Of a DNA stretch of 64,000 nt, positions 1-8,210 are shown one piece after another. Below the pieces are notes generated by a model. It saw only the letters and a list, made by a program, of their open reading frames with translations. It ran no database searches and was not told where the DNA came from. The DNA comes from Nocardia amamiensis (lineage in GTDB: Bacteria; Actinomycetota; Actinomycetes; Mycobacteriales; Mycobacteriaceae). Positions within the stretch are counted from its first letter, which is position 1, and the number at the start of each line of letters is the position of its first letter. Both the position numbers and the translations under genes were made by a program. The stretch covers positions 124,001 to 188,000 of the forward strand of contig NZ_JADLQX010000008.1 in assembly GCF_015477605.1 (NCBI RefSeq), read 5' to 3'.

Positions 1-185
1 GGCGGGCGGGGCTGCTCTCCCTCGTCCACCCAGCGGCGCACGCTCGACGTGTCCGGTCTGATCTGGGGTTCACCCCATTCGATCGCCAGGGCACGCACGC
101 GACGCGCCAGTTCTCCACGACTCCAACCCGACCGGGTCAACCACTCGGAAAGGTGCATATTCGGACTGTCCATCAGACCTGCCAT
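1..185 (-). CDS. Helix-turn-helix DNA-binding protein, N-terminal part only (gene runs off the left edge)
   Basis: Only about the first 61 residues are present. They read MAGLMDSPNMHLSEWL followed by a TRSGWSRGELARRVRALA stretch and a basic segment with SSVRRWVDEG. This resembles the N-terminal HTH of actinobacterial XRE-like regulators that often carry a long C-terminal repeat domain, but that part lies outside the window. An internal ATG twelve bases downstream (position 173) is an equally possible start, as neither has a clear Shine-Dalgarno. The gene is divergent from the small-gene pair that follows, so the 186-base gap between them probably holds both promoters. The family assignment rests on the HTH-like segment alone. 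Confidence 0.6.
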   Translation of the reverse strand, partial: MAGLMDSPNMHLSEWLTRSGWSRGELARRVRALAIEWGEPQIRPDTSSVRRWVDEGEQPRP

Positions 186-371
186 TTCGTCACCGGAACC
201 GGGCGATCCACCACCTTTCAACACCCGCTGCGACCTTACTCTCGGCAACTCGAAGGTGTGTGCTGAATACGCGTCCGGTCGAGAGGTTCTGTCCCATCTC
301 CGGGGACCATTTCAGGGGGATGGCGGTGACGGGCGCACCCAAGGCCAACGATACAAGCAGAGGTCTTTCCT

Positions 372-854
372 ATGGACCACATAGCTTTTGGCGACACGCC
401 ACTGTCCCGCGTCAACTACTACCGGCAGGTGTGTGACCTGCCCGCAGTCATCGACCCGCCCTGCATGGGCAGGATCATCATGCGCGCAACGCACGTGTGG
501 GGGATCGTCATGCCCGCCCCGCTCGGTGCAGCGGTCAGAAAACATATGCGGCAACAGCATCCGAACGTTGGCCCGATAATGTCGCACCCACGGTCGAGGC
601 GGTGGACCATCCTCACCAGACCCGACCTGCCCGACGAGGTGCGACTGTTCGCGGAACTGTATCGGCTGAATGTATCGATCGTCCGGACCGGAGGCACGAT
701 TGCGTTGCCGAGCCCGGACCAGCGATCCGCGCATTTGCGGCTGTGGGTCGAACCGCCGAACTGCCCGTTTCGCCCATCCGGTCTGGTCGTGGTCGACGCC
801 ATTCGAGCGTGTGCTGGGCCAGGCAAGCCCCCGAGGGCGGCGGCGCATGTCTGA
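372..854 (+). CDS. Conserved actinobacterial hypothetical protein
   Basis: A protein of 160 residues with no signal peptide or membrane segment. The middle and C-terminal part is rich in conserved-looking motifs (GPIMSHPRSRRWTIL, RPDLPDEVRLFAELYRLNV, IALPSP, PFRPSGLVVVDAIRAC). I associate this pattern with hypothetical proteins found beside HTH regulators in Nocardia and Streptomyces, without a known biochemical role. A GAGG element lies about eight bases before the ATG. The stop codon overlaps the next start by eight bases, so the two are probably translationally coupled. The neighbouring divergent regulator suggests a shared module. Function unknown. Confidence 0.65.
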   Translation: MDHIAFGDTPLSRVNYYRQVCDLPAVIDPPCMGRIIMRATHVWGIVMPAPLGAAVRKHMRQQHPNVGPIMSHPRSRRWTILTRPDLPDEVRLFAELYRLNVSIVRTGGTIALPSPDQRSAHLRLWVEPPNCPFRPSGLVVVDAIRACAGPGKPPRAAAHV

Positions 855-1110
855 ATCCAGGCATAGGTCGGTGATGGGCAGCGCTGAACCCGCTGACGCC
901 AACACATCTCCCAGACCGACCGAGCCCGATGTCCGCCTCAGTGTGTTCTGGCACGGCCTGCACCTCGAATTCGCCGCCTGCACCACGGCCGCACACGCAT
1001 TCGTCAAGGAGTGGCGGGCGGCCCACTACGGCGACGCGGTGGACGTCTTTCCGGACGGTCCGGAGGGCCTTCCTCGCCTCCCATGCGAACGTCTCTACCT
1101 CGAGTCATGA
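847..1110 (+). CDS. Small hypothetical protein, coupled to the preceding gene
   Basis: An 87-residue protein starting MSESRHRSVMGS. The first 30 residues look disordered and the rest reads as a compact fold (PDVRLSVFWHGLHLEF, AAHAFVKEWRAAHY, VDVFPDGPEGLPRLPCERLYLES). The ATG lies inside the end of the preceding gene, giving an ATGTCTGA overlap typical of coupled genes. A longer reading from about position 670 is open but would lie almost entirely inside the upstream gene, so I chose the internal ATG. No recognised domain; function unknown. Confidence 0.55.
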   Translation: MSESRHRSVMGSAEPADANTSPRPTEPDVRLSVFWHGLHLEFAACTTAAHAFVKEWRAAHYGDAVDVFPDGPEGLPRLPCERLYLES

Positions 1111-1206
1111 TCGGAGAAACGCCTCCGGCGTCGGCCGCTTCGGCGAGAGCGCGGCGCCGATCGTCTATTGCTTCGAGTGGGGCTTTGGCCAACCAGGGGC
1201 TGTCGA

Positions 1207-1743
1207 TTAGCCCTGCGCCAATTCCAGATACGGCTGTCCGAGGTGGCCCGGTGGCTGAACGGATTGGAAGCTGGAATCCGGCTGGAGAACATCGCCACTG
1301 TGCACGCGTCGGAATAGCTCGGACCCCTGCAAGTTGTGAATCGCCTGGATAGGGGTGGAGCCTGCGACGAAGATGTAGAAATTGTGGACGGTGTAGTCGA
1401 ACTTGAAGCTGGGGAGGTTGGACCAGCAGTATCCGGGGGTTCCTGCTACCGAGCTAAGCCTCTCCGCCGGCATACCGGACGATGCCATGACTAGGCGATC
1501 CCACTGGCCAGCCCACCCCGCGGCTTCCGTCAGTGTCCGCAGCGAATACGTTCCGGGTTGCGCGGCCAATTTGCGGATGACGCGCTCCAACTCGTCGGAA
1601 GAGCCCAGAGGCTCGGCCCGCGACTTCAGGTCGAAGGTCGCCGCGCACTGCGCAGCAGCCTCGTTGCGGTCATCCGACGGCGAGCACGCCGCACTGGCCA
1701 GCAGGCACCCTGTTACCGCCATGATTTGAAGTAAAGCACGCAC
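1207..1743 (-). CDS. Small lipoprotein; immunity candidate for the adjacent effector
   Basis: A protein of 178 residues beginning with GTG four bases after the stop of the DUF6973-like gene. The N-terminus is a short lipoprotein signal (VRALLQIMAVTGCLLASAAC) with the probable lipidated cysteine at residue 20. The mature part has no domain I recognise. It carries a few cysteines and an aromatic segment (FKFDYTVHNFYIFVAG). Tight spacing after a probable secreted toxin-like protein makes an immunity role possible, because effector loci commonly end in a small membrane-anchored protein; that is inference only. An ATG at position 1722 would remove the charged start of the signal and fits less well. 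Confidence 0.65.
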   Translation of the reverse strand: MRALLQIMAVTGCLLASAACSPSDDRNEAAAQCAATFDLKSRAEPLGSSDELERVIRKLAAQPGTYSLRTLTEAAGWAGQWDRLVMASSGMPAERLSSVAGTPGYCWSNLPSFKFDYTVHNFYIFVAGSTPIQAIHNLQGSELFRRVHSGDVLQPDSSFQSVQPPGHLGQPYLELAQG

Positions 1744-1747
1744 GGGA

Positions 1748-2959
1748 TCACCGACCAGCCGGAAGTGGGATGTCAGCACGCGCAGGGTGCCCGTTTTCTT
1801 CCACTTCGACCTGGTTGCTCCATGCGACCTGGCCGTCCGGGTCGAGCACGATCGCACCTCCATTTTGGATTCGTTGATTGATCAATCGCTGTAGCTCTTC
1901 TGGTGAAGAATTCGGATTGTCGATGGCGATCTGTCGTCCAATCGAGTTGTTGTGCAGATCCATCGCTTCTCGCGCTGGGGGGTTCGCGCCCAGTCCTTCG
2001 TGCGCGGTGCCGTAATTCTCGGTCCACTCCGCGCCGTACCGCTGTGTCATCAGCGCGTTCCAGTACATGTGCCGGAATGCATCGCCATGGCCATCGTTGA
2101 GGGCGTTCTCTTCCGGATGCGGGTAAGTCTTCTTGGCGGCGGCCTCGGCTTGGGCTTTGATCTCGAAGAAGTCCGTAATCTCACTGATTGCGTTGGTTCC
2201 TGGCCGGGCCATCCGTGACGAGAGGAGCGCTATCTCCTCAGGCGTCATCAGGATCGGTTGGAAGTCGGGACGGACTGCGCGGATGCGGTCGAGGATGAAG
2301 CCGGATGGCCACAACGTGGCTGGCGCACTCGACGGAGCAGTCTGGAATTTCGTAAGGACTTCGGCGAGACTTGGGTCTTGAGGCATTTTGGTGACTCCGC
2401 GCTGCGTTTCCGGTGAAAGATCTTCCAGTAGCCGCTTGATCTTCTCCGCGCCTTGCAGATCGGCTTGCTGGATAGCTGTCAACGCAGCCCGAATCTGTGT
2501 TGTCAGGTAGAGTTCGAGCCCTTCTTTTTCTACGAGGCCGGTGGGACCGTACTTCATGAGTACCTCGGTGTTGGACATCCTGGAGTCAACTCCGCCGTTG
2601 TCTCTGACGAAGGAATCAAACTTGGCGGATTCTGCTTCAGCCTTCTTGTCCTTGATCACATCGATGTAGCCGACGATCGCATCGATCTGAATGTAAACCT
2701 GCTGTTGGATATCGATGAGAACCTGCTTGGTCCGCCGAGCATGGTCCCGATCCTCAGCCGCTCGATTGCGGGCAGAATCGGCGACTGACCCCTTGAAATA
2801 GGTATATGACATGTCGATGCGTGATGCCGCTTGGTGTGTCTGCTCATCGATCCGCAGCGCCGCGTCCTTGAACGCGTTGGCGATGGCGATTGTGGCGCGT
2901 GGATCCCAGGACAGGACCATCGGCACCGTCAGAGGCGTCGTGTAGCTTCCACCGCTCAT
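1748..2959 (-). CDS. Type VII-secretion-type protein with C-terminal DUF6973-like domain
   Basis: A 403-residue protein. Residues 1-160 are helical and coiled-coil-like, in the style of WXG/LXG-type leader regions. From about residue 289 comes a histidine-rich domain with DGHGDAFRHMYWNALM, GTAHE and AMDLHNNSIGRQ motifs, which I match to DUF6973, a domain at the C-terminus of predicted secreted effectors. Conserved His and Asp (H291, D293, H297, H320, H336) suggest a metal or catalytic site. The ATG overlaps the stop of the EspC-like gene (ATGA) and has a GGCAGG Shine-Dalgarno. GC is visibly lower than around it (31 of 60 bases at 2581-2640), which hints at transfer. The enzymatic activity is unknown. 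Confidence 0.7.
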   Translation of the reverse strand: MSGGSYTTPLTVPMVLSWDPRATIAIANAFKDAALRIDEQTHQAASRIDMSYTYFKGSVADSARNRAAEDRDHARRTKQVLIDIQQQVYIQIDAIVGYIDVIKDKKAEAESAKFDSFVRDNGGVDSRMSNTEVLMKYGPTGLVEKEGLELYLTTQIRAALTAIQQADLQGAEKIKRLLEDLSPETQRGVTKMPQDPSLAEVLTKFQTAPSSAPATLWPSGFILDRIRAVRPDFQPILMTPEEIALLSSRMARPGTNAISEITDFFEIKAQAEAAAKKTYPHPEENALNDGHGDAFRHMYWNALMTQRYGAEWTENYGTAHEGLGANPPAREAMDLHNNSIGRQIAIDNPNSSPEELQRLINQRIQNGGAIVLDPDGQVAWSNQVEVEENGHPARADIPLPAGR

Positions 2960-3255
2960 CGCTGACCTGCCTCCCGAAGACCGGTGGCCCAGGCTTGGTC
3001 ACGGTTCACGAACTCGACTACGGCAGTGTCCGTGACGTCGGCGAAGTCGCTCAGTTGCTTCGCGTGGTAGTCCACCACGTCGTTCAGCGCCGCAGCGATC
3101 TGGTCGACAGAGTCTGCGACCTGCGAGTTTTCCATGGTCTTGACCGCGACGACGTCCCTGGCCAGCGGTTTCAACTGTCGTATGGTGTCGGCGTGGCCAC
3201 GTACTATCCCGGCCATCTCGCGTGTCTTGTCCGGATCAAGTTCGAGTTCGCTCAC
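2956..3255 (-). CDS. EspC-like (DUF2580) ESX secretion-associated protein
   Basis: A 99-residue helical protein starting VSELELDPDKTREMAGIVRG. Length, all-alpha character and the N-terminal wording match the EspC/DUF2580 family, small proteins that accompany type VII substrates. The GTG start is fixed by a strong GGAGGGGG Shine-Dalgarno just upstream; earlier in-frame ATGs at 3288 and 3270 lack one, and 3270 overlaps this element. The gene is first of a three-gene minus-strand unit and overlaps the DUF6973-like gene by four bases. The likely role is as partner or secretion carrier for that protein. No ESX core genes are in the window, so export would need a system elsewhere. Confidence 0.7.
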   Translation of the reverse strand: MSELELDPDKTREMAGIVRGHADTIRQLKPLARDVVAVKTMENSQVADSVDQIAAALNDVVDYHAKQLSDFADVTDTAVVEFVNRDQAWATGLREAGQR

Positions 3256-3657
3256 CGCGCCCCCCTCCATTGGCAGATTTGTAGCCATGCTACTGGCCCA
3301 GCCACCGCACCGACCAGTGCGGGCGGGCGGAGTCCGCTGATTGTCGCTGTGAGCAAATGCCAACCAGCACAACGATTCTGCCCATCCAGTGTTTTCATGC
3401 GGTGCGCGCCCGGGCCACTGGGAATAGCGGTCACTATCCGGTGGTCCTCGACCGCGGCCAGCCAACGACAGTGACGAAGTCGGTTCGCTGCCTCCCTCAC
3501 ACCGTCACGGTTGCTGGTCGTCAGGGAAGGTATCGCGCCCTCCCGTTGTTACACCCAATCGCTGCCATGCCCGCCCACCGCCGAGAAGGGCCCGGTAACC
3601 TGCGGGGTTGTCAGGGGGATCGGGGAGAATGGCGGGGAATCGATACGAGGAGGGACT
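3256..3657. other. Intergenic region between the type VII-like locus and the XPB gene
   Basis: About 400 bases separating divergent genes. It must hold the promoters of both, but I find no convincing palindrome, repeat or RNA element. Several open frames cross it in both directions without start signals or recognisable protein sequence. Confidence 0.5.
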
Positions 3658-5316
3658 GTGACCGACGGTCCGCTGATTGTGCAGAGTGACAAAACGCTGC
3701 TGTTGGAGGTCGACCACGAGTTGGCCGATACGGCGCGGCAGGCGATCGCGCCGTTCGCCGAGTTGGAGCGGGCGCCGGAGCATGTGCATACCTACCGGGT
3801 AACGCCGCTGGCGCTGTGGAACGCGCGGGCGGCGGGGCACGATGCCGAGCAGGTGGTGGACGCGCTGGTCAGTTTCTCCCGGTACGCGGTGCCGCAGCCA
3901 CTGTTGGTCGACGTGGTCGACACCATGGCGCGCTACGGCAGGTTGCAGCTGGTCAAGCATCCTGCGCACGGATTGACGCTGGTCAGCCTGGATCGCGCGG
4001 TGCTGGAGGAGGTGCTCCGGCACAAGAAGATCGCGCCGATGCTCGGCACCCGCATCGACGACGACACCGTGGTGGTGCACCCGTCCGAGCGCGGCCGGAT
4101 CAAGCAGATGCTGCTGAAGATCGGCTGGCCCGCCGAGGACCTCGCCGGCTACGTCGACGGCGAGGCCCACCCGATCGAACTCGACTACGTGACCGACGGC
4201 TGGCATCTGCGCGACTACCAGCAGATGGCGGCCGACTCGTTCTGGGCGGGCGGGTCCGGTGTGGTGGTGCTGCCCTGCGGCGCGGGCAAGACGATGGTCG
4301 GCGCCGCGGCGATGGCCAAGGCGAAGGCGACCACGCTGATCCTGGTGACCAATACGGTGGCGGGCAGGCAGTGGCGTCGCGAACTGCTCGCGCGCACCTC
4401 GCTCACCGAGGACGAGATCGGCGAGTACTCCGGCGAACGCAAGGAGATCCGCCCGGTCACCATCGCCACCTATCAGGTGATCACCCGCCGCACCAAGGGC
4501 GAGTACAAGCACCTGGAACTGTTCGACAGCCGCGACTGGGGCCTGGTCATCTACGACGAGGTCCACCTGCTGCCCGCCCCGGTCTTCCGGATGACCGCCG
4601 ATCTCCAGTCCCGCCGCCGCCTCGGCCTGACCGCGACCTTGGTCCGCGAGGACGGCCGCGAAGGGGACGTGTTCTCCCTGATCGGGCCGAAGCGCTACGA
4701 CGCGCCGTGGAAGGACATCGAGTCCCAAGGGTGGATCGCCCCCGCCGAGTGCATCGAGGTCCGGGTCACGCTGACCGATGCGGAACGAATGTCGTACGCG
4801 ACCGCGGAGCCGGAGGAGCGCTACAAGTTGTGCTCCACCGCGCACACCAAAATCGCTGTGGTCGAGTCGATTCTGGCCCAACATCAGGACGCGCCGAGCC
4901 TGGTCATCGGCGCCTACTTGGAACAGTTGGACGAACTCGGCGCCGCGCTCGACGCCCCGGTGATCCAGGGTTCGACGAAAACCAAAGACCGCGAGGAACT
5001 TTTCGACGCGTTCCGGCGCGGGGAGATCCCGGTGCTTGTGGTGAGCAAGGTCGCGAACTTTTCCATCGATTTGCCGGAAGCGTCGGTGGCCGTGCAGGTC
5101 TCGGGCACCTTCGGTTCGCGCCAGGAGGAGGCACAGCGCCTCGGCCGCTTGCTGCGGCCGAAGCACGACGGCGGCCAGGCCCATTTCTACTCGGTGGTCG
5201 CCCGCGACACCCTCGACGCCGAATACGCCGCACATCGCCAGCGTTTTCTCGCCGAGCAGGGGTATGCCTATCGCATCACGGATGCCGACGACTTGCTCGG
5301 CCCCGCCATCGGATAA
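3658..5316 (+). CDS. xpb: XPB/ERCC3-type superfamily 2 DNA helicase
   Basis: A 552-residue DNA helicase of the mycobacterial XPB class, a 3'-5' translocase related to the eukaryotic repair and transcription factor subunit. Walker A (PCGAGKTMV) is near residue 206 and the DEVH box near residue 300. SAT-like LGLTATL and the C-terminal QRLGRLLRPK motif VI are present, after an N-terminal damage-recognition-like domain. GTG was chosen because an AGGAGGG element sits six bases upstream; the frame is open further but without such a signal. In M. tuberculosis the homologue sits next to the helicase-associated protein; here five genes separate them. Length fits the family. Confidence 0.93.
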   Translation: MTDGPLIVQSDKTLLLEVDHELADTARQAIAPFAELERAPEHVHTYRVTPLALWNARAAGHDAEQVVDALVSFSRYAVPQPLLVDVVDTMARYGRLQLVKHPAHGLTLVSLDRAVLEEVLRHKKIAPMLGTRIDDDTVVVHPSERGRIKQMLLKIGWPAEDLAGYVDGEAHPIELDYVTDGWHLRDYQQMAADSFWAGGSGVVVLPCGAGKTMVGAAAMAKAKATTLILVTNTVAGRQWRRELLARTSLTEDEIGEYSGERKEIRPVTIATYQVITRRTKGEYKHLELFDSRDWGLVIYDEVHLLPAPVFRMTADLQSRRRLGLTATLVREDGREGDVFSLIGPKRYDAPWKDIESQGWIAPAECIEVRVTLTDAERMSYATAEPEERYKLCSTAHTKIAVVESILAQHQDAPSLVIGAYLEQLDELGAALDAPVIQGSTKTKDREELFDAFRRGEIPVLVVSKVANFSIDLPEASVAVQVSGTFGSRQEEAQRLGRLLRPKHDGGQAHFYSVVARDTLDAEYAAHRQRFLAEQGYAYRITDADDLLGPAIG

Positions 5317-5357
5317 GCGGAGGCAATTCCTCCGCAAGCTGTGCTAGGAATGAGTGC

Positions 5358-6026
5358 GTGCGACGCTTCGAATTCGCGGTGGACCGCAGGCACGCCCACG
5401 CGGTCAACGAAGTCTTCGCCGACCTTCGACGCCTGCGCCTCATGGCGATCGCCGCCGCGGTGGTCGCGGCGACCGGAACGGCGTTCCTGATCTGGCTGAA
5501 CCACACCTGGGCGTATCTGCTCGCGGTCGCGTTCGCGCTCGGCGCGGTGACCGCGCTGTGGGTGGCGCTGTGGACGCCGCGGCATTCCAGCATCGACAAG
5601 CTCTACGCGGACGGCCCGCTGGTTCCGGCGGTGGTCTCGGAGACCTATCCGTCCGGCGTGGTGCTCCTCGCCCTGGTCGATGTGTCCACGCCGGAAACGC
5701 GGGACCCTCGCTACGCCCTGGTCACCAGAAAGGTCCGCACGCTGCCCGGCCACAAGGCCAAGGCGGGCGAGCGGGTGCCCTCGGTGGCGGTGCGCACGGA
5801 CCGGGCGCCGCGGCAGGTGGGCGAGCGCTGGCAGTCGGTGAGCGCCATGCCGATCGCGTGGGGCACCACCGACGGTTCGGTCATCGAACGCGCCCGCGCC
5901 GCGATCAGCGAGGTCGAGTGGCGGCTGCTCACCGACAATCTCGCGCTTGCCGACAAGGTGCGGCGCACCGCCACGAAACGACTGCTGCTCGATCCGCACC
6001 AGCTGCCGGGTGAGCTCGGGTCCTGA
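5358..6026 (+). CDS. DUF3239-like membrane protein
   Basis: A 222-residue protein starting VRRFEFAVDRRHAHAVNEV. Two adjacent hydrophobic helices (MAIAAAVVAATGTAFLIWL and YLLAVAFALGAVTALWVAL) lie between residues 30 and 75, followed by a soluble domain of about 140 residues. I match this layout to DUF3239, known in corynebacteria and nocardiae, with no assigned function. The GTG start has AGGAA upstream and lies 41 bases after the helicase gene, so co-transcription is plausible. The match is from memory of the family. Confidence 0.6.
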   Translation: MRRFEFAVDRRHAHAVNEVFADLRRLRLMAIAAAVVAATGTAFLIWLNHTWAYLLAVAFALGAVTALWVALWTPRHSSIDKLYADGPLVPAVVSETYPSGVVLLALVDVSTPETRDPRYALVTRKVRTLPGHKAKAGERVPSVAVRTDRAPRQVGERWQSVSAMPIAWGTTDGSVIERARAAISEVEWRLLTDNLALADKVRRTATKRLLLDPHQLPGELGS

Positions 6027-6078
6027 ATCCGGCTGCGAACTCCCGGTTTCCGGTTGCGGGTATGCCTACACTCGAAAG

Positions 6079-6717
6079 ATGGTCCCAGCGTCCAATTTGC
6101 TGGCATTTATCGCCGCCGCAGTCGTCATCATCGTGGTGCCGGGCCCCGGCGTGCTGTTCACCGTCGGTCGCGCGCTCACCCTCGGCCGGCGAGCGGCGCT
6201 GTTCTCGGTGCTCGGGCACGCCGCGGGTGTCTACGTCGCGTTGGTCCTGGTCGCGATCGGGCTCGGCGCACTGCTCACGGCGTCGGCGCTGGCGCTCACC
6301 GTGGTGAAATTCGCGGGCGCGGTGTACCTGATGTATCTGGGAATCCAAGCTGTTCGCCAGCGCGGGGCGTTGCAGGCGGCGCTGGGCGCCCCGGTCGAAC
6401 CGGCGACCAATGCGCGGGTGCTGCGCCAGAGCGCGATCGTCGGGCTCACCAATCCCAAGGCGATCGTCTTCTTCTCCGCGGTGCTGCCGCACTTCGCCGA
6501 CCCGGCCGGCGGCTCGTTGTCCTGGCAATTCCTGCTTCTGGGCACGGTCTTCCTCGCTATCGCGCTGGTGTCCGACAGCGCGTGGGCACTGCTGGCCGCC
6601 TCGGCCAGGTCCTGGTTCGCCCGGTCGCCGCGCAGGCTGGAGGCGGTCGGCGGCGCGGGCGGTGTGATGATCTTCGGTGTCGGCGCGTCGGTGGCGTTGA
6701 CCGGCAGCGCCGACTGA
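6079..6717 (+). CDS. LysE/RhtB-family amino-acid exporter
   Basis: A 212-residue integral membrane protein with about six hydrophobic segments. The N-terminal VPGPGVLFTVGRAL is the family signature in the first helix region. GLTNPKAIVFFSAVLPHF in the middle is also characteristic of LysE-type translocators. These proteins export amino acids or derivatives such as homoserine lactones; the substrate cannot be read from sequence. The ATG start has only a weak GAAAG element. It is a single gene or a loose part of the group starting at the helicase. Confidence 0.88.
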   Translation: MVPASNLLAFIAAAVVIIVVPGPGVLFTVGRALTLGRRAALFSVLGHAAGVYVALVLVAIGLGALLTASALALTVVKFAGAVYLMYLGIQAVRQRGALQAALGAPVEPATNARVLRQSAIVGLTNPKAIVFFSAVLPHFADPAGGSLSWQFLLLGTVFLAIALVSDSAWALLAASARSWFARSPRRLEAVGGAGGVMIFGVGASVALTGSAD

Positions 6718-6790
6718 AGCGTCTACCATCCTGCGAGGTCGGTGCGTCGGCATCGAAAAGAGGTGGGGTTGCAGAGGGGTGGTCGTTCGT

Positions 6791-8200
6791 ATGAGGTTGT
6801 CCGGCTGGATGTGCGCCGCGGTCGCCTGCGCGTTCGTCACCGCGTCGTCGCCGCCCGCGAACGCCGACTCGTCCGCGGACCCGCTCGTCGGCGCGCCCGG
6901 CCTGGGTGATCCCTACTACCCGCTGGACGGCAACGGCGGCTACGACGTGCGGCACTACCGCGTCGGCATCGACTACGACCCGCCGAGCCGCCTGCTCACC
7001 GGATCCACCACCGTCTTCGCTACCGCCACCCAGGCGCTGCGCACGTTCAACCTGGACTTCGCCGGGCCGGAGGTGCGCATGGCGTCGGTGAACGGCCTGC
7101 CCGCCGCGTTCGACCGCAACGGTGAGCACGAGTTGACCGTGACGCCGCTGCTTCCGCTGCTGCCCGGCCTGCCGTTCGTCGTCACCGTCGACTACGCGGG
7201 CCCAGCTGTGGACACCGAGGGCGAGGGTTGGACCTTCGCGCCCAGCGGGGGCGCGTTCGTCGCGGGCGAGCCGCACTCGGCGACGAGCTGGTACCCGCTC
7301 AACGACACCCCGTTGGACAAGGCCACGTTCGAGCTGCACGCTACGGTCCCTGCGGAATGGGAGGTGGTGTCCACCGGTGTGCGAACCGCGAACGTGGTGC
7401 GCGATGACAAGCGGACGGTGGGCTGGGTTACCGCCAAGCCGGTGCTCGGCTATCTGACCACCGTCGCCATCGACAAGTTCGACTACCTCGAGCAGCGCCG
7501 TGCCAATGGCACCCCGCTGATCAGCGCGTTCGCGCCGAACACGGAAGGCCGTCATCGCGAGATCGAGCAGCGGCTGCCGGAGATCCTCGATTTCACCGAA
7601 CACCTCTACGGCCCATATCCGTTCGAGACAGCCGGCGGCATCTACCTGGACGCCGATATCGAGTTCTCCCTGGAAACCCAGACCCGCCCCATCTACGCGC
7701 CGAAGAGCGACCTGCAGACCGTCGTACACGAGATCGCGCACCAGTGGTGGGGCGACTGGGTGTCGGTGCGCCACTGGTCGGACATCTGCCTCAACGAGTG
7801 CTTCGCCAGCTACACCGCCGACTACCTGTGGCCGGAGCGGATCGAAGGCGAGAACGTCGACGAGAACTACCGCGAAACCATCCGCAAGTACCGCGACAAT
7901 GAGAAGTTCTGGCGCGTTCCGCTGGAAAACCCCGGTGCCGGTTACGAATTCACCTCGGTCTACTACCGTGGCCCGATCTTCTTGCACGCGCTGCGCAAGC
8001 AGATCGGCGACGCGGTGTTCTTCTCCGCTGTGCGCGACTTCCTCGCGGCACACGCCTACGGCAATGCCTCCATGCCGGAGTTCCGCGCTTTCGTGCAGTC
8101 CAGGTCGCCCATGGACCTGACCGGCTTCTTCGACGCGTGGCTCAACCGCACCGAGCCGCCGCCGGAGGAGTATTTGTTCCCGGAGGCACTGCGGGACTGA
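6791..8200 (+). CDS. Secreted M1-family zinc metallopeptidase
   Basis: About 469 residues. An N-terminal Sec-type signal peptide (MRLSGWMCAAVACAFVTASS) is followed by the beta-sandwich domain and the gluzincin catalytic domain. The zinc motif HEIAHQWW lies near residue 312, with the third ligand in NECFASY about 19 residues later. The usual GAMEN exopeptidase motif is replaced by a segment reading DIEFSLETQT, as in the shorter actinobacterial M1 peptidases. The protein lacks the long C-terminal armadillo domain of PepN. An in-frame GTG twelve bases upstream is an alternative start. It probably degrades peptides outside the membrane. Confidence 0.85.
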   Translation: MRLSGWMCAAVACAFVTASSPPANADSSADPLVGAPGLGDPYYPLDGNGGYDVRHYRVGIDYDPPSRLLTGSTTVFATATQALRTFNLDFAGPEVRMASVNGLPAAFDRNGEHELTVTPLLPLLPGLPFVVTVDYAGPAVDTEGEGWTFAPSGGAFVAGEPHSATSWYPLNDTPLDKATFELHATVPAEWEVVSTGVRTANVVRDDKRTVGWVTAKPVLGYLTTVAIDKFDYLEQRRANGTPLISAFAPNTEGRHREIEQRLPEILDFTEHLYGPYPFETAGGIYLDADIEFSLETQTRPIYAPKSDLQTVVHEIAHQWWGDWVSVRHWSDICLNECFASYTADYLWPERIEGENVDENYRETIRKYRDNEKFWRVPLENPGAGYEFTSVYYRGPIFLHALRKQIGDAVFFSAVRDFLAAHAYGNASMPEFRAFVQSRSPMDLTGFFDAWLNRTEPPPEEYLFPEALRD

Positions 8201-8210
8201 GTGCGGGTTA

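Noticed and set aside
3505-5337. A 610-residue open frame on the minus strand opposite the XPB gene
   Set aside because: Arg/Gly/Asp-rich reading with no recognisable motif. The plus strand codes for a complete helicase with all motifs, so this is an antisense shadow.
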